Positions 1 to 9,427 are shown, numbered from the stretch's first letter. The stretch is DNA of 64,000 nucleotides from Lacrimispora celerecrescens (GCF_000732605.1 NZ_JPME01000002.1:295264-359263); one strand, 5' to 3'. The notes: generated by a model from the sequence alone, not told the origin. Numbers and translations: made by a program.

Positions 1-365
1 TCTTTTTGGAGCGTTATATAATCATATAAGTTATCCAGATGCTCCTGGGTGATGAAATCACAGCTCATTTCTGCCAACGGTCCTTCAATCATTTTTCTCA
101 TAGTACATACCTGTTCCACAATATTAGAATCGATCAGAGAGATAAAAATTCCTTTTTGAGGATAGCTTTCGATCAAATGGCCATTGGTAAGAGAAAGAAT
201 GGCCTCTCTAACCGGAGTCCGGCTAATGTTTAATTCTTTTGAGATTTCTATATCAGAGATTTTTTGCCCCGGTGTGAAATCCAGGTTGATAATCTGGTCC
301 AGAAGAAACCGAAGGGCATATTCACGTGCAGACTCTCCCGGGTTTTGGGTAAACTTTTTTGTCAT
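1..365 (-). CDS. GntR-family (FCD-type) transcriptional regulator, 3' part outside the window
   Basis: The first 121 codons of a minus-strand gene are visible; the rest lies beyond base 1. The start ATG (complement of 363-365) is preceded on the minus strand by a good AAAGGAG site. Residues about 12-70 form a winged-helix GntR domain, with the pattern LLDQIINLDFTPGQKISD then KELNISRTPVREAI, followed by a wing (GIFIS) and the beginning of an effector domain. This layout is typical of FadR/FCD-type regulators, which usually bind small organic acids. It is divergent from the liv operon at 755 and is a candidate regulator of it. The ligand cannot be read from this fragment. Confidence 0.85.
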   Translation of the reverse strand, partial: MTKKFTQNPGESAREYALRFLLDQIINLDFTPGQKISDIEISKELNISRTPVREAILSLTNGHLIESYPQKGIFISLIDSNIVEQVCTMRKMIEGPLAEMSCDFITQEHLDNLYDYITLQK

Positions 366-754
366 TTCAGCGCTCCTTTGCGTTATAGCTATGTCACGGA
401 AAGATTCGGACATGGATATTTTAAATTGAAATCAATATATTACTTTCAAGAAAAATTAGCACAATAGATACAGTATACGGTACAAGTAATGTTTTTTCCA
501 TGGATGAAAATAATAAATATAAATAAAAAAAATATACTATAATCACATGGAAAATGATTATTATCGTCAAAGTGCACAAGAAACAGAGGTTTTAAATAGA
601 TAAAAGAAACAAAATCCTTGTTAAAAAAATATTTATTATTGCTTTTCAAACGCTGCTATAGTATACTAACGCCATGAAAATATATTACTACTGAATTAAT
701 ATATTTCTAAAACAATTCAATCGAATTCATAATTCGTAAGAGGAGGATTACAAC
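366..754. other. Intergenic region between gntR and livJ
   Basis: This 389-base AT-rich spacer separates two divergent genes. I see no convincing small gene in it. It holds a probable livJ promoter (639-667) and TA-rich patches such as TAGTATACTAA that could be part of a GntR-type operator, although no clear symmetric site was established. Confidence 0.6.
639..667 (+). promoter_or_regulatory. Putative sigma-A promoter of the liv operon
   Basis: TTGCTT (639-644) and TATACT (662-667) are separated by 17 bases and lie about 90 bases before the livJ start. The match to the vegetative consensus is good but unproven. Confidence 0.55.
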
Positions 755-1963
755 ATGAGAAGGATGAAAAAAGTTTTATGCATGGCAATGGCAGTTGGTA
801 TGACTGTCACATCTCTGGCCGGCTGCGGCAGCAGTACATCAGGTGCGAAAGCTCAGGCTTCCGGGGAAACTCAGGCAGGTGCCAAGTCGACTGCTACCGG
901 AGCTCCGATCAAAGTAGGAGTATCCAACATGGTAACAGGCCCTATGGCAGCAGGCGGACTTCGTATGAAGCAGGCAGTGACTATGGCATTTGAAGAAATC
1001 AATGCCAAAGGAGGCGTGCTGGGTGGAAGACCTTTGGAGATGGTTCTGGTTGATGACACAGGAACTCCTACAGGTGCGGTAAATGCAGTCAATAAGATCC
1101 TGGGCGAGAATGTTTCTGTGGCAATTGGTCCTCATACTTCTCCAATGGCATCTGCAACTCAGGAATTATATCGGAAGGCAGGCGTTCCTTTCATCAGCGC
1201 TGCCACATCACCAAAGCTTTTAGAAGCACAGAATCCATACTTTTTCCGTATATCCGTTTCCGATGGAGCTGTAGGACCAGCTATGGTAGAGTTTGCCAAG
1301 GACCAGTTTGGTGCTGCAAAGGTTGGAGCTCTCTATGATACAGATGATTACGGTGTAGCGGCTGACAATGCTACAAAAGTGTATTGCGAACAGAATGGCA
1401 TTGAATATTACTCAGAAGGCTTTACATCAGGCGATAAGGACTTGACTTCACAGCTTTCCAAGATAAAAGGCTGGGGACCTGATGTTATCTTCGACTTTTC
1501 CCATGACGCAGAGGCTGCTTTGATTGTTCGTCAGCTGGACGAGCTTGGCATGGGAGATCTTCCTCATGTAGGACCTAACGCTCTGGCACAGTCTCAGACC
1601 TATGATTTATGTGATGCAAAACAGCTGGAAGGTACCTATGCATCTACGGATTTCTATGCTGACCAGACCAATGAGACCATGAAGAAATTCTTAGATGATT
1701 TTAAGGCACGCTGGGGAGCTGATGTGGAACGTTATGCAGCTATGTATTATACTGCTGCTTACTTAACCGCTGATGCCATTGAACGTGCTGGCTCCGATAA
1801 ACCGGAAGATATTCGCAAGGCTCTTTCTGAAACAAAAGACTTTAATGCAGTATTCGGTAAACTTAATTGCTCTGAGCAGGGCGAGATGAACCGGAACCTT
1901 TATATTCTGGAGTTTGACGGAGAAAAGAATATGTCTGTGTCCAAGCAGGTATCCTTAGACTGA
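755..1963 (+). CDS. livJ: Branched-chain amino-acid-type ABC transporter substrate-binding lipoprotein
   Basis: This protein captures the substrate outside the membrane for the LivHMGF importer encoded immediately downstream. It is 402 residues long, normal for Peripla_BP_6/LivJ proteins. The signal peptide ends in the lipobox LAGC, so it should be lipid-anchored at Cys24. A Thr/Ala/Ser-rich linker follows, then the domain with IKVGVSNMVTGPMAAGG and a hinge around GPHTSPMA. The start is supported by an AGAGGAGG site. A strong hairpin after the stop may keep this mRNA more abundant than the permease part. The ligand is probably Leu/Ile/Val or a related amino or carboxylic acid; the sequence does not decide which. 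Confidence 0.9.
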   Translation: MRRMKKVLCMAMAVGMTVTSLAGCGSSTSGAKAQASGETQAGAKSTATGAPIKVGVSNMVTGPMAAGGLRMKQAVTMAFEEINAKGGVLGGRPLEMVLVDDTGTPTGAVNAVNKILGENVSVAIGPHTSPMASATQELYRKAGVPFISAATSPKLLEAQNPYFFRISVSDGAVGPAMVEFAKDQFGAAKVGALYDTDDYGVAADNATKVYCEQNGIEYYSEGFTSGDKDLTSQLSKIKGWGPDVIFDFSHDAEAALIVRQLDELGMGDLPHVGPNALAQSQTYDLCDAKQLEGTYASTDFYADQTNETMKKFLDDFKARWGADVERYAAMYYTAAYLTADAIERAGSDKPEDIRKALSETKDFNAVFGKLNCSEQGEMNRNLYILEFDGEKNMSVSKQVSLD

Positions 1964-1983
1964 TTATAAAAAGGGAATGAACG

Positions 1984-2015
1984 GCACCCGGCGGCTTAAA
2001 ACAGCTGCCGGGTGC
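1984..2015 (+). other. Intercistronic hairpin between livJ and livH
   Basis: GCACCCGGCGGC (1984-1995) pairs with GCTGCCGGGTGC (2004-2015) across a short AT loop, with one mismatch. There is no U-run after it, so it is more likely an mRNA-stabilising or partial attenuation hairpin that raises binding-protein expression than a true terminator. Confidence 0.6.
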
Positions 2016-2037
2016 AAATAACGAGGAGGTACTACAT

Positions 2038-2904
2038 ATGCAGGTATTCGTACAGCTGCTCATTACCGGGATTGCCATGGGTTTTATCTATGCTCTGGTA
2101 GGTATTGAGTACACTCTTATCTGGAATGCAACAGGATTACTTAATTTCAGCCATGATAAGTTCATCTTATTTGGAGCTTATATGTTTGCCGGTACCTATG
2201 TGTTAGGTCTTGGGCTTCCGCCGGTATTGGCAATTCTTTTTGCTGTCCTTACCATGTTTTTATTTGGAATTGTCAGCGCATTTGTGATTTTTAACCCGCT
2301 CAGCAAGCTTTCCACCAATTTATTCGCGGTTATCGGAACGGTTATCCTTGGCAGAATCATGATAGAGTCGGTTCGTCTGATCTGGGGTCCCCTTCCCTTT
2401 ACACTGGATAATTTCTTGAGAGGATCCATTCACTTTGGTTCTGTGGTAGTCTCAAAAGCTCATTTGGTGATTATTGTGGTATGTTCCCTGATTACTGCAG
2501 GCCTCCAGGTTTTCTTTAAAACAACCAAGACAGGAAAAGCCATGCGCTGTGTATCGGAAAATAAAACGGCGGCCTCCTTAATGGGAATCAATGTTCCCAT
2601 GAACATCGCTTTTACCATTGGTTTATCAGCGATTGTCTGCGCCACCATCGGAATCCTGGTCATTCCTATCTTCAATGTGGAACTTCAAATGTCATCCATG
2701 ATCGGTTTAAAAGGATTTGCATCCGGTGTCATCGGTGGTTTTGGCTACCTTCCCGGGGCGATAGTGGGCGGTATTCTTCTGGGAGTGGTTGAAATTTTTG
2801 GAAGTATGCTGATCCCATCTGTTTATAAAGATTGTCTGTCATTTGTACTGTTAATCATTTTCTTGTTGGTCAGACCGTCAGGAATTTTGGGAAATAAGAG
2901 ATAA
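2038..2904 (+). CDS. livH: Branched-chain amino-acid ABC transporter permease LivH
   Basis: This is one of the two membrane channel subunits of the importer. It has 288 residues, the usual length, with about eight hydrophobic segments. The N-terminal stretch GIAMGFIYALVGIEYTLIWN and the later GLKGFASGVIGGFGYLPGA, the coupling region that contacts the ATPase, are characteristic of LivH. The ATG follows GAGGAGGTACTACAT. It lies 74 bases after livJ and 15 bases before livM, in one operon. Confidence 0.92.
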   Translation: MQVFVQLLITGIAMGFIYALVGIEYTLIWNATGLLNFSHDKFILFGAYMFAGTYVLGLGLPPVLAILFAVLTMFLFGIVSAFVIFNPLSKLSTNLFAVIGTVILGRIMIESVRLIWGPLPFTLDNFLRGSIHFGSVVVSKAHLVIIVVCSLITAGLQVFFKTTKTGKAMRCVSENKTAASLMGINVPMNIAFTIGLSAIVCATIGILVIPIFNVELQMSSMIGLKGFASGVIGGFGYLPGAIVGGILLGVVEIFGSMLIPSVYKDCLSFVLLIIFLLVRPSGILGNKR

Positions 2905-2919
2905 GCGAGGAGGAAGGCA

Positions 2920-3891
2920 ATGAAAGTAAACAAAACATCGGCATTAATTGCAGTGGCAGCCATTGCTCTGGCAGCGATCCTACCTATGTTTATTTCCAAT
3001 AATTATCATCTGAATCTGATGATCCAGGTGTTAATTAATATCATCATAGTAGTGGGTCTTAATTTCATAACCGGTCTTACCGGTCAGATGAATCTGGGAA
3101 CTGCCGGTATTTTCTCTATGGGGGCATATACGTCTTCCCTGCTGGCCACAAGACTTGGGATCAATCCATGGATTTGCTTAATCGCTGCCGTGGGCATGGG
3201 ATTTTTAATAGGAATGGGTCTTGGCTATCCTTCCTTAAGGGTATCCGGAGTATATCTGGCCCTTACTACCATTGGTTTTTCTGAAATCGTCCGTATTCTG
3301 ATGACGAATTTGACAGGTTTAACAGGAGGAGCATTGGGTGTAACGGGAATTCCCCCATTTTCTATCCTGGGTCATAAGTTCCAGACAAATAAAGAAATTT
3401 ACTATCTCTATCTGGTCATAGCGATCATTCTTATCTTTAATGCATACCGGATTGTTAATTCCAAATGGGGACGGGCTTTCCTGGCAGTTAAGGATAATCC
3501 GGATGCGGTGGAAGCAGGAGGAATCAACATTGCGTCCATTAAGATTTTGGCATTTACCCTTGCGGCCGTTTATGCAACCGTGGCAGGAAGCCTTTATGCC
3601 CATTACGTTGGATTCATCAATCCAAGTGCATATAACCTGGAGTATTCCATTAACTACGTTGTTATGCTGGTTATCGGAGGAATCGGTTCTGTACCCGGTA
3701 ATGTCCTGGGAGCGATTCTGGTGACTCTGGTGCCGGAATTATTAAGGTTCATGGAAAATTACTACTGGCTGGTATTTTCAATCATCACTCTGCTTTTTGT
3801 CATCTTCTTGCCAAACGGGATGGTTTCTCTGTTTAAAGGAAAGAAAAGGGAAGAAAAAGCAGGGAAAGGAGCACAGGCAAATGGCAGATAA
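2920..3891 (+). CDS. livM: Branched-chain amino-acid ABC transporter permease LivM
   Basis: This is the second permease subunit, 323 residues with about nine to ten membrane segments. The motifs LNFITGLTGQMNLGTAGIFS and, near the C-terminus, YVVMLVIGGIGSVPGNVLGA are typical of LivM. The C-terminus is a short Lys/Glu-rich cytoplasmic tail. A GCGAGGAGGAAGG site precedes the ATG. The last 11 bases overlap the start of livG, which indicates translational coupling. Confidence 0.92.
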   Translation: MKVNKTSALIAVAAIALAAILPMFISNNYHLNLMIQVLINIIIVVGLNFITGLTGQMNLGTAGIFSMGAYTSSLLATRLGINPWICLIAAVGMGFLIGMGLGYPSLRVSGVYLALTTIGFSEIVRILMTNLTGLTGGALGVTGIPPFSILGHKFQTNKEIYYLYLVIAIILIFNAYRIVNSKWGRAFLAVKDNPDAVEAGGINIASIKILAFTLAAVYATVAGSLYAHYVGFINPSAYNLEYSINYVVMLVIGGIGSVPGNVLGAILVTLVPELLRFMENYYWLVFSIITLLFVIFLPNGMVSLFKGKKREEKAGKGAQANGR

Positions 3892-4696
3892 CAGAGAAGG
3901 AAAATCCATTTTAACCCTAAACCATGTAACAAAACGCTTTTCCGGTTTGGTTGCGGTAAATGATCTGTCTTTGGATATGAAGGAACGCACCATTCATGCT
4001 TTGATCGGGCCAAATGGAGCAGGTAAGTCAACTGCGATCAATATGATCACCGGCCTTCTGCCGTTAACAGAGGGCGAGATCTACCATGAGGATACGAAAA
4101 TAAGTGGTATGAATGCCCATCAGATTGCCAGAACCAGCTGCAGCCGTACCTTCCAGAATTTAAAATTATATCGTTCCATGACAGTAAAAGAAAACTTAAT
4201 GATGGGAAATATGACAGACCGGAAGCAGGGCTTTGTGCCTTTTCTGTTTGATATTAAGAACGCAAACAAAGAAGAGAAGCTGATGAATGAAAAGGCAGAT
4301 CAGATCCTGGAGTTTATGGGATTAAAGGATCTGGCGGGTGAGTATCCGGCCAACATGCCTTACGGGAAACAGAAACTTACGGAGCTTGCCAGGTCTCTTA
4401 TGTCAGATCCAAGACTTCTGTTTTTAGATGAACCGGCCGCAGGGCTTAATCCATCTGAGCGTGTGGAATTTGTAAATATTATGCTGAAGGTATTTGATTC
4501 CGGCATTGACATTTTCCTCATTGAGCACAATATGGATGTCATCATGAATATCAGCAATTATATTACCGTTATTAACTTCGGAGCTAAAATTGCTGAAAGC
4601 ACACCGGAAGAAATACAGCAGGATCCGGTGGTAATAAAGGCGTATTTAGGCGACCGGTATAAACAGAATATGGCAAGGGGGGCTTCAAATGCTTAA
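3881..4696 (+). CDS. livG: Branched-chain amino-acid ABC transporter ATP-binding protein LivG
   Basis: This cytoplasmic ATPase drives the importer as a heterodimer with LivF. I chose the ATG at 3881, MADNREG, over an upstream in-frame start because AAAGGAG lies 10 bases before it; 271 residues is close to the family length. Visible motifs are Walker A GPNGAGKST, the LivG insert around residues 90-130, the signature segment PYGKQKLTELARSL in place of LSGGQ, Walker B LLFLDEPAAGLN and the switch His in IEHNMDV. It overlaps livM by 11 bases and livF by 8. Confidence 0.92.
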   Translation: MADNREGKSILTLNHVTKRFSGLVAVNDLSLDMKERTIHALIGPNGAGKSTAINMITGLLPLTEGEIYHEDTKISGMNAHQIARTSCSRTFQNLKLYRSMTVKENLMMGNMTDRKQGFVPFLFDIKNANKEEKLMNEKADQILEFMGLKDLAGEYPANMPYGKQKLTELARSLMSDPRLLFLDEPAAGLNPSERVEFVNIMLKVFDSGIDIFLIEHNMDVIMNISNYITVINFGAKIAESTPEEIQQDPVVIKAYLGDRYKQNMARGASNA

Positions 4697-5399
4697 GGTA
4701 AATGGCATTGACGTATATTATGGCAAAGTTCAGGCTCTGTTTGACGTATCCATTGAAGTGGGAGACCGGGAAATTGTATCCATCATCGGAGCAAACGGAG
4801 CAGGAAAGACTACTCTCATGAAGTCCATCATGGGAATCAATAAACCGAAAAACGGTACGATCGAATACAACGGCCAGGTTATAAGCGGTCTCCCTCCACA
4901 TAAGGTGGTAAGTAAAAAAATTGTTTATATTCCCGAAGGCCGTGAAATTTTCCCCAATATGACGGTTCAGGAAAATCTGGAAATGGGCGCCTATTCGGTA
5001 AAGCTATCAAAGGCAGAAATGGAGCGTCATCTGGAAGAACAGTATGAAATTTTCCCACGATTAAAGGAACGGGCAAAACAAAAAGCCGGCTCCATGTCAG
5101 GAGGGGAACAGCAGATGTTAGCCATAGCAAGAGGACTGATGTCCGATCCAGAGCTTTTGATGCTTGATGAGCCAAGTCTTGGCCTTGCACCAGTCATTGT
5201 TGATGATATGTTTGATGTAATTGTCCGCGTAAATAAGGTAAGAAATATTCCGATTGCTATCGTGGAGCAGAATGCATTTATGGCCATGTCCATATCTGAC
5301 AGAACCTATGTATTGGAAGTGGGTAACCTTGTTACCCATGGAGAAAGCAAAACACTGATGGATTCTGATGAAATTAAAAAAGCTTATCTGGGAGGCTGA
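4689..5399 (+). CDS. livF: Branched-chain amino-acid ABC transporter ATP-binding protein LivF
   Basis: This second ATPase of the importer has 236 residues, the standard LivF length. Motifs are Walker A GANGAGKTT, the signature MSGGEQQML, Walker [14 protein letters not shown] and the switch segment IVEQNA. A strong AAGGGGGG site lies inside the end of livG. A second, separate livF homologue lies at 61062; the two copies differ throughout, so they are paralogues and not an assembly duplication. Confidence 0.92.
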   Translation: MLKVNGIDVYYGKVQALFDVSIEVGDREIVSIIGANGAGKTTLMKSIMGINKPKNGTIEYNGQVISGLPPHKVVSKKIVYIPEGREIFPNMTVQENLEMGAYSVKLSKAEMERHLEEQYEIFPRLKERAKQKAGSMSGGEQQMLAIARGLMSDPELLMLDEPSLGLAPVIVDDMFDVIVRVNKVRNIPIAIVEQNAFMAMSISDRTYVLEVGNLVTHGESKTLMDSDEIKKAYLGG

Positions 5400-5408
5400 C
5401 GGCCTCCC
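5390..5408 (+). other. Short GC-rich hairpin at the livF stop codon
   Basis: GGGAGGC (5390-5396) pairs with GCCTCCC (5402-5408). It is not followed by a U-run, so read-through into the dehydrogenase gene is likely and it may only lower its expression. Confidence 0.4.
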
Positions 5409-5440
5409 ACTGTTGACATAATTTATGGAGGTAAAAGAAA

Positions 5441-6457
5441 TTGCGCGCTATTTATTTAGAAGAACCGTGGAAGGTTGCATATATTGACAAGGAAAAACCA
5501 GAACCAAAGGAAGGACAGGCCCTTATAAAAGTACGGGCGGCAGGTATCTGCGGAAGTGATATAGGTGCTTACCGGGGAACAAATCCTCTGGTATCCTATC
5601 CAAGAATTATCGGCCATGAGGTTGTAGGAGAGGTGATTTCCATTCCGGAGGACAACGCAAAAGGAATCAAGGCAGGAGACCATGTGATCGTAGATCCCTA
5701 TCTTTTTTGCGGAGAGTGCTACCCCTGTTCCATTGGACGCACCAATTGCTGTACCGATTTAAAAGTACTTGGTGTTCATGTGGAGGGAGGAATGTCCGAC
5801 TATATGGTACATCCGGCAGATATGCTGTGGAAGCTTCCCGAAGATATGCCATGGGATATTGCACCGATGGCAGAGCCTCTTACCATTGCCTTACATGGCA
5901 TTCACAGAGGCGGTTTAAAGAAAGGGGAGCACGTGGCGATCATAGGGGCAGGCCCCATCGGCCTTCTGGCAGCCATGTCAGCTCTGGCTTATGGGGCAGA
6001 GCCTATTGTGATTGACGTTGTGGCTGAGCGCCTTTCATTTGCTAAAGAACTGGGAGTAAAATATACCATTAATTCGGCAGAAGAAAATCTGACAGAAAAG
6101 GTATTAGAATATACAAATGGACGTTTGGCAGAGCTTGTTATGGAATGTTCCGGCGCAAACCCGGCAGTCCGTTCTGCCCTGGACATTACTGCTAACGCAG
6201 GCCGGATTACGCTTACCGGCTGGCCGAAAAAAGATACTCCGCTTCCTACCGATATGATCACAAGAAAAGAAATTGATATCCGCGGAGCCCGTACCAGTGC
6301 CAATGAGTTTGAAGAAGCCATTGAGCTCATCCATACAGGCAAGGTAGATGTGAGAAAAATACTGACCAAAACCGTTACGATGGAAGAAACCCCGGCAGTG
6401 ATCGCTGATATTGAACAAAATTCCGGTAACTATATGAAGGTAAACGTAATTCTGTAA
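5441..6457 (+). CDS. Zinc-dependent medium-chain alcohol/polyol dehydrogenase
   Basis: This cytoplasmic NAD(P)-dependent oxidoreductase of the MDR superfamily has 338 residues. The catalytic zinc site is seen in GICGSD and GHEVVGE, the structural zinc site in a four-cysteine lobe (CGECYPC then NCC), and the nucleotide site in IIGAGPIG. It resembles threonine, sorbitol and galactitol dehydrogenases, but the substrate cannot be assigned. Translation starts at a TTG 9 bases after TGGAGG. It lies 41 bases after livF, so it may be cotranscribed and act on a product of the imported compound; that link is only contextual. Confidence 0.85.
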   Translation: MRAIYLEEPWKVAYIDKEKPEPKEGQALIKVRAAGICGSDIGAYRGTNPLVSYPRIIGHEVVGEVISIPEDNAKGIKAGDHVIVDPYLFCGECYPCSIGRTNCCTDLKVLGVHVEGGMSDYMVHPADMLWKLPEDMPWDIAPMAEPLTIALHGIHRGGLKKGEHVAIIGAGPIGLLAAMSALAYGAEPIVIDVVAERLSFAKELGVKYTINSAEENLTEKVLEYTNGRLAELVMECSGANPAVRSALDITANAGRITLTGWPKKDTPLPTDMITRKEIDIRGARTSANEFEEAIELIHTGKVDVRKILTKTVTMEETPAVIADIEQNSGNYMKVNVIL

Positions 6458-6572
6458 CGGCTGGCAGGAGAAAAGTCATTCAGAAACAAATGATGATTGA
6501 CAAATAAAGCATTAGAACGTATAATTGTCTGGATCGAAGATATAAGTATCTGATTTACAATTTCATATGCTT

Positions 6573-6669
6573 CATTAAGAGGGAGTAGTTTTAATGCATC
6601 GTCAACATCCTGACTGTCAAAGGGCAGCCTGGTGGTGCATGCCAGACAATGGTTACCAGACTTTTAATG
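6573..6669 (+). promoter_or_regulatory. yybP-ykoY (manganese-type) riboswitch aptamer
   Basis: The leader contains the L1-type core GGGAGTAG (6581-6588) and a downstream GTCAACAT segment (6601-6608), both characteristic of yybP-ykoY RNAs. A P1 stem forms between CATTAAGAG (6573-6581) and CTTTTAATG (6661-6669), and a P2 stem between ATGCATC and GGTGCAT. The 3' strand of P1 is also the first arm of the following terminator. Metal binding should therefore favour P1 and allow transcription (an ON switch). The downstream gene is a cation P-type ATPase, the known genetic partner of this class in lactococci. No covariance search was run. Confidence 0.78.
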
Positions 6670-6734
6670 TATTTATTCTGAATATTTAAATTTTTCAGAA
6701 TAAGTGCATTAAAAGTCTTTTTCTTTTTCTTTTT
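6658..6734 (+). terminator. Riboswitch-controlled intrinsic terminator
   Basis: AGACTTTTAATG plus TATTTATTCTGAA (6658-6682) pairs with 6694-6718 as a nearly perfect 25-bp stem, followed by a pyrimidine run rich in T (6719-6734). Its left arm competes with the aptamer P1 stem, which makes it the expression platform. Confidence 0.85.
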
Positions 6735-6768
6735 AGGGCAATAATAAATCAGAGAGATCTATCAGTAC

Positions 6769-9417
6769 ATGTTGATGCAGGCTGTCCATATGGGCAGCAG
6801 AATGGAGGAAAGTTTGAAAGACTGGTATCAGAAAACAGAAGAAGAAGTTTTAGAAGCGCTTCACACATCAAAGGAAGGCTTAAGTGCAACGGAAGCAGCC
6901 GGACTTCTTGCCAGCAAGGGAGAAAATATTCTGGAGGAGGGTAAGAAAAAAAGCACCCTTCAAGTATTTGCCGAGCAGTTCCGTGATCTGCTGGTGGTCA
7001 TTCTGATTGCAGCGGCCATCATTTCCATGCTTTCAGGAAATGTAGAAAGTACCATCGTAATCGTAGCGGTCATTGTGTTAAATGCGGTGTTAGGAACCGT
7101 GCAGCATGAAAAAGCTCAAAAGTCCCTGGCAAGCTTAAAATCCCTATCGTCACCAACTGCCAAGGTGATCCGGGATGGACAAAAGATTGAGGTCGCTTCC
7201 AAAGGCGTGGTTCCAGGTGATATCCTGCTGCTGGAAGCCGGAGATATGGTAGTGGCTGACGGGCGGATCCTTAATAATTATTCCCTGCAGGTAAACGAGA
7301 GCTCCTTAACCGGCGAATCTACCAATGTAGATAAGGAAGAAGGGACTCTTGATACAGAAGCACCATTGGCAGACCGGACCAACATGGTTTATTCCGGAAG
7401 CCTGGTTACTTACGGCAGAGCGGTTGTAGCTATCACCGGAACCGGAATGGATACGGAGATTGGAAAAATCGCCAGCCTGATGAATGCCACAAAGGAGAAA
7501 AAAACGCCTTTGCAGGTCAGTCTGGATCAGTTTTCCAGCCGGCTTGCCATGGTCATCATGGTAATCTGTGCCCTGGTATTCCTGTTAAGTATCTACCGTA
7601 AGATGCCCCTTTTAGACTCCCTGATGTTTGCCGTTGCTCTTGCAGTTGCTGCGATTCCGGAAGCCTTAAGCTCCATCGTAACCATTGTACAGGCAATGGG
7701 AACACAGCGAATGGCAAGGGAAAATGCCATCATCAAGGAATTAAAGGCAGTGGAAAGCCTTGGCTGCGTTTCCGTTATTTGTTCTGATAAGACAGGAACC
7801 CTGACCCAAAATAAGATGACGGTACAGGAAATCTATGTGGACGGCAAAGTCTGTCAACCAAACGAGTTAGACCTTCGTAACCAGCTCCATCGGTATCTTC
7901 TTTATGATGCAGTGCTGACGAATGATTCTTCTATAGTAGAAGGAAAGGGGATCGGAGATCCTACGGAGTATGCCCTTCTTGAAATGGCAGGTAAAGTCAG
8001 CTTAAGCCATGATCTCATCAGGGAAATGATGCGCCGTCTGGAAGAGCTTCCATTTGATTCCGACCGAAAGCTGATGAGTACCAAATACCATCTCCATGGT
8101 GTTCCTACCATACTGACCAAGGGTGCGGTGGATGTATTGCTCTACCGGACCACCCAAATCCGTACCTCCGAGGGAGTCAGGGAACTGACAGAAAAGGACC
8201 GGGAAAATATTCTGGAACAGAATATGAAATTTTCCGAGAATGGACTTCGGGTGCTCGCATTTGCCTATAAAGAGGTGGAAGAAGACCATGTGCTTTCCTT
8301 AAATTCAGAAAACGATTTCATTTTTATCGGACTAATTTCCATGGTTGATCCGCCGAGAGAAGAGTCTAAGGAAGCGGTGGCCGATGCCAAGCGGGCAGGA
8401 ATACGGCCGGTAATGATCACCGGAGATCATAAGATCACGGCAACCGCCATAGCAAAGCAGATTGGTATTTTCGAAAAGGGAGATATGGCTGTTACCGGTG
8501 CGGAACTAGACGCTATGACTGATGACGAACTAGACAAAAATATTAGTAAGACTTCCGTATATGCCAGAGTGTCACCGGAAAATAAGATTCGGATTGTAGA
8601 CGCATGGCAGCGGCGGGGAAATGTTGTTTCCATGACGGGAGACGGAGTCAATGATGCGCCTGCCTTAAAAAAGGCCGATATCGGAGTGGCTATGGGAATC
8701 ACCGGTACGGAGGTTTCCAAGGATGCTGCGTCTATGATTTTGGCAGATGATAATTTTGCAACCATTATAAAGGCAGTTGCCAACGGCCGTAATGTATACC
8801 GGAATATAAAAAACGCCATTCAGTTCTTGCTATCCGGGAACATGGCGGGAATCCTTTCCGTCGTATATACATCGATCATGGCTCTTCCCGTCCCCTTTGC
8901 TCCGGTTCATCTGCTGTTCATTAACCTGCTTACAGACTCCCTTCCGGCAATCGCCATTGGTATGGAGCCTGCAGAGCATGGCCTGCTTGACAGGAAGCCA
9001 AGAGATCCAAAAGAGGGAATCCTGTCCAAGGATTTTATGCTTAAGATCCTGGTGCAGGGCGCGCTGATTGCCATATGTACTATGACGGCCTTCCATATCG
9101 GCTTAAAGCATGGCAGTGCATCCACTGCCAGCACCATGGCTTTTTGTACCCTGACCCTTTCCCGGTTGTTCCATGGATTTAACTGCAGAAGCCGCCACTC
9201 TATTTTCAGGCTGGGCTTTGCAAGCAACTGGTACAGCCTTGGAGCATTTCTGGCAGGAGTTATTCTGTTAAGCCTTGTTATGTTTGTGCCTTTCCTTGAA
9301 AAACTGTTTTCCGTTACCCCTCTCTCAGGAATCCAGGTTGGCATCGTATATGGCCTTGCAGTCATCCCTACGATTATCATACAGTTAGCAAAGGTCATAA
9401 AAGAAAATAGGAAATAA
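6769..9417 (+). CDS. P2-type cation-transporting ATPase (Ca2+/Mn2+ exporter type)
   Basis: This integral membrane pump is predicted to export Ca2+ or Mn2+ at the cost of ATP. It has 882 residues, normal for P2A/PMR1-like pumps. Motifs are LTGES (actuator), SDKTGTLTQ with phosphorylated Asp343, the nucleotide-domain segment KGAVDVLL, TGDGVNDAPA, and the M4 ion-site motif IPEALSSIV, which is shared with the Listeria LMCA1 pump. About ten membrane segments are visible. The start is uncertain: no start has a strong ribosome site, and ATG 6802 (MEESLKDW) is a plausible alternative. The yybP-ykoY riboswitch in the leader argues for manganese detoxification. Confidence 0.9.
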   Translation: MLMQAVHMGSRMEESLKDWYQKTEEEVLEALHTSKEGLSATEAAGLLASKGENILEEGKKKSTLQVFAEQFRDLLVVILIAAAIISMLSGNVESTIVIVAVIVLNAVLGTVQHEKAQKSLASLKSLSSPTAKVIRDGQKIEVASKGVVPGDILLLEAGDMVVADGRILNNYSLQVNESSLTGESTNVDKEEGTLDTEAPLADRTNMVYSGSLVTYGRAVVAITGTGMDTEIGKIASLMNATKEKKTPLQVSLDQFSSRLAMVIMVICALVFLLSIYRKMPLLDSLMFAVALAVAAIPEALSSIVTIVQAMGTQRMARENAIIKELKAVESLGCVSVICSDKTGTLTQNKMTVQEIYVDGKVCQPNELDLRNQLHRYLLYDAVLTNDSSIVEGKGIGDPTEYALLEMAGKVSLSHDLIREMMRRLEELPFDSDRKLMSTKYHLHGVPTILTKGAVDVLLYRTTQIRTSEGVRELTEKDRENILEQNMKFSENGLRVLAFAYKEVEEDHVLSLNSENDFIFIGLISMVDPPREESKEAVADAKRAGIRPVMITGDHKITATAIAKQIGIFEKGDMAVTGAELDAMTDDELDKNISKTSVYARVSPENKIRIVDAWQRRGNVVSMTGDGVNDAPALKKADIGVAMGITGTEVSKDAASMILADDNFATIIKAVANGRNVYRNIKNAIQFLLSGNMAGILSVVYTSIMALPVPFAPVHLLFINLLTDSLPAIAIGMEPAEHGLLDRKPRDPKEGILSKDFMLKILVQGALIAICTMTAFHIGLKHGSASTASTMAFCTLTLSRLFHGFNCRSRHSIFRLGFASNWYSLGAFLAGVILLSLVMFVPFLEKLFSVTPLSGIQVGIVYGLAVIPTIIIQLAKVIKENRK

Positions 9418-9427
9418 TTTCATTGAA

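Noticed and set aside
3797..3880. Upstream in-frame extension of livG inside livM
   Set aside because: No ribosome site; the ATG at 3881 has AAAGGAG and the 11-base overlap usual for these genes.
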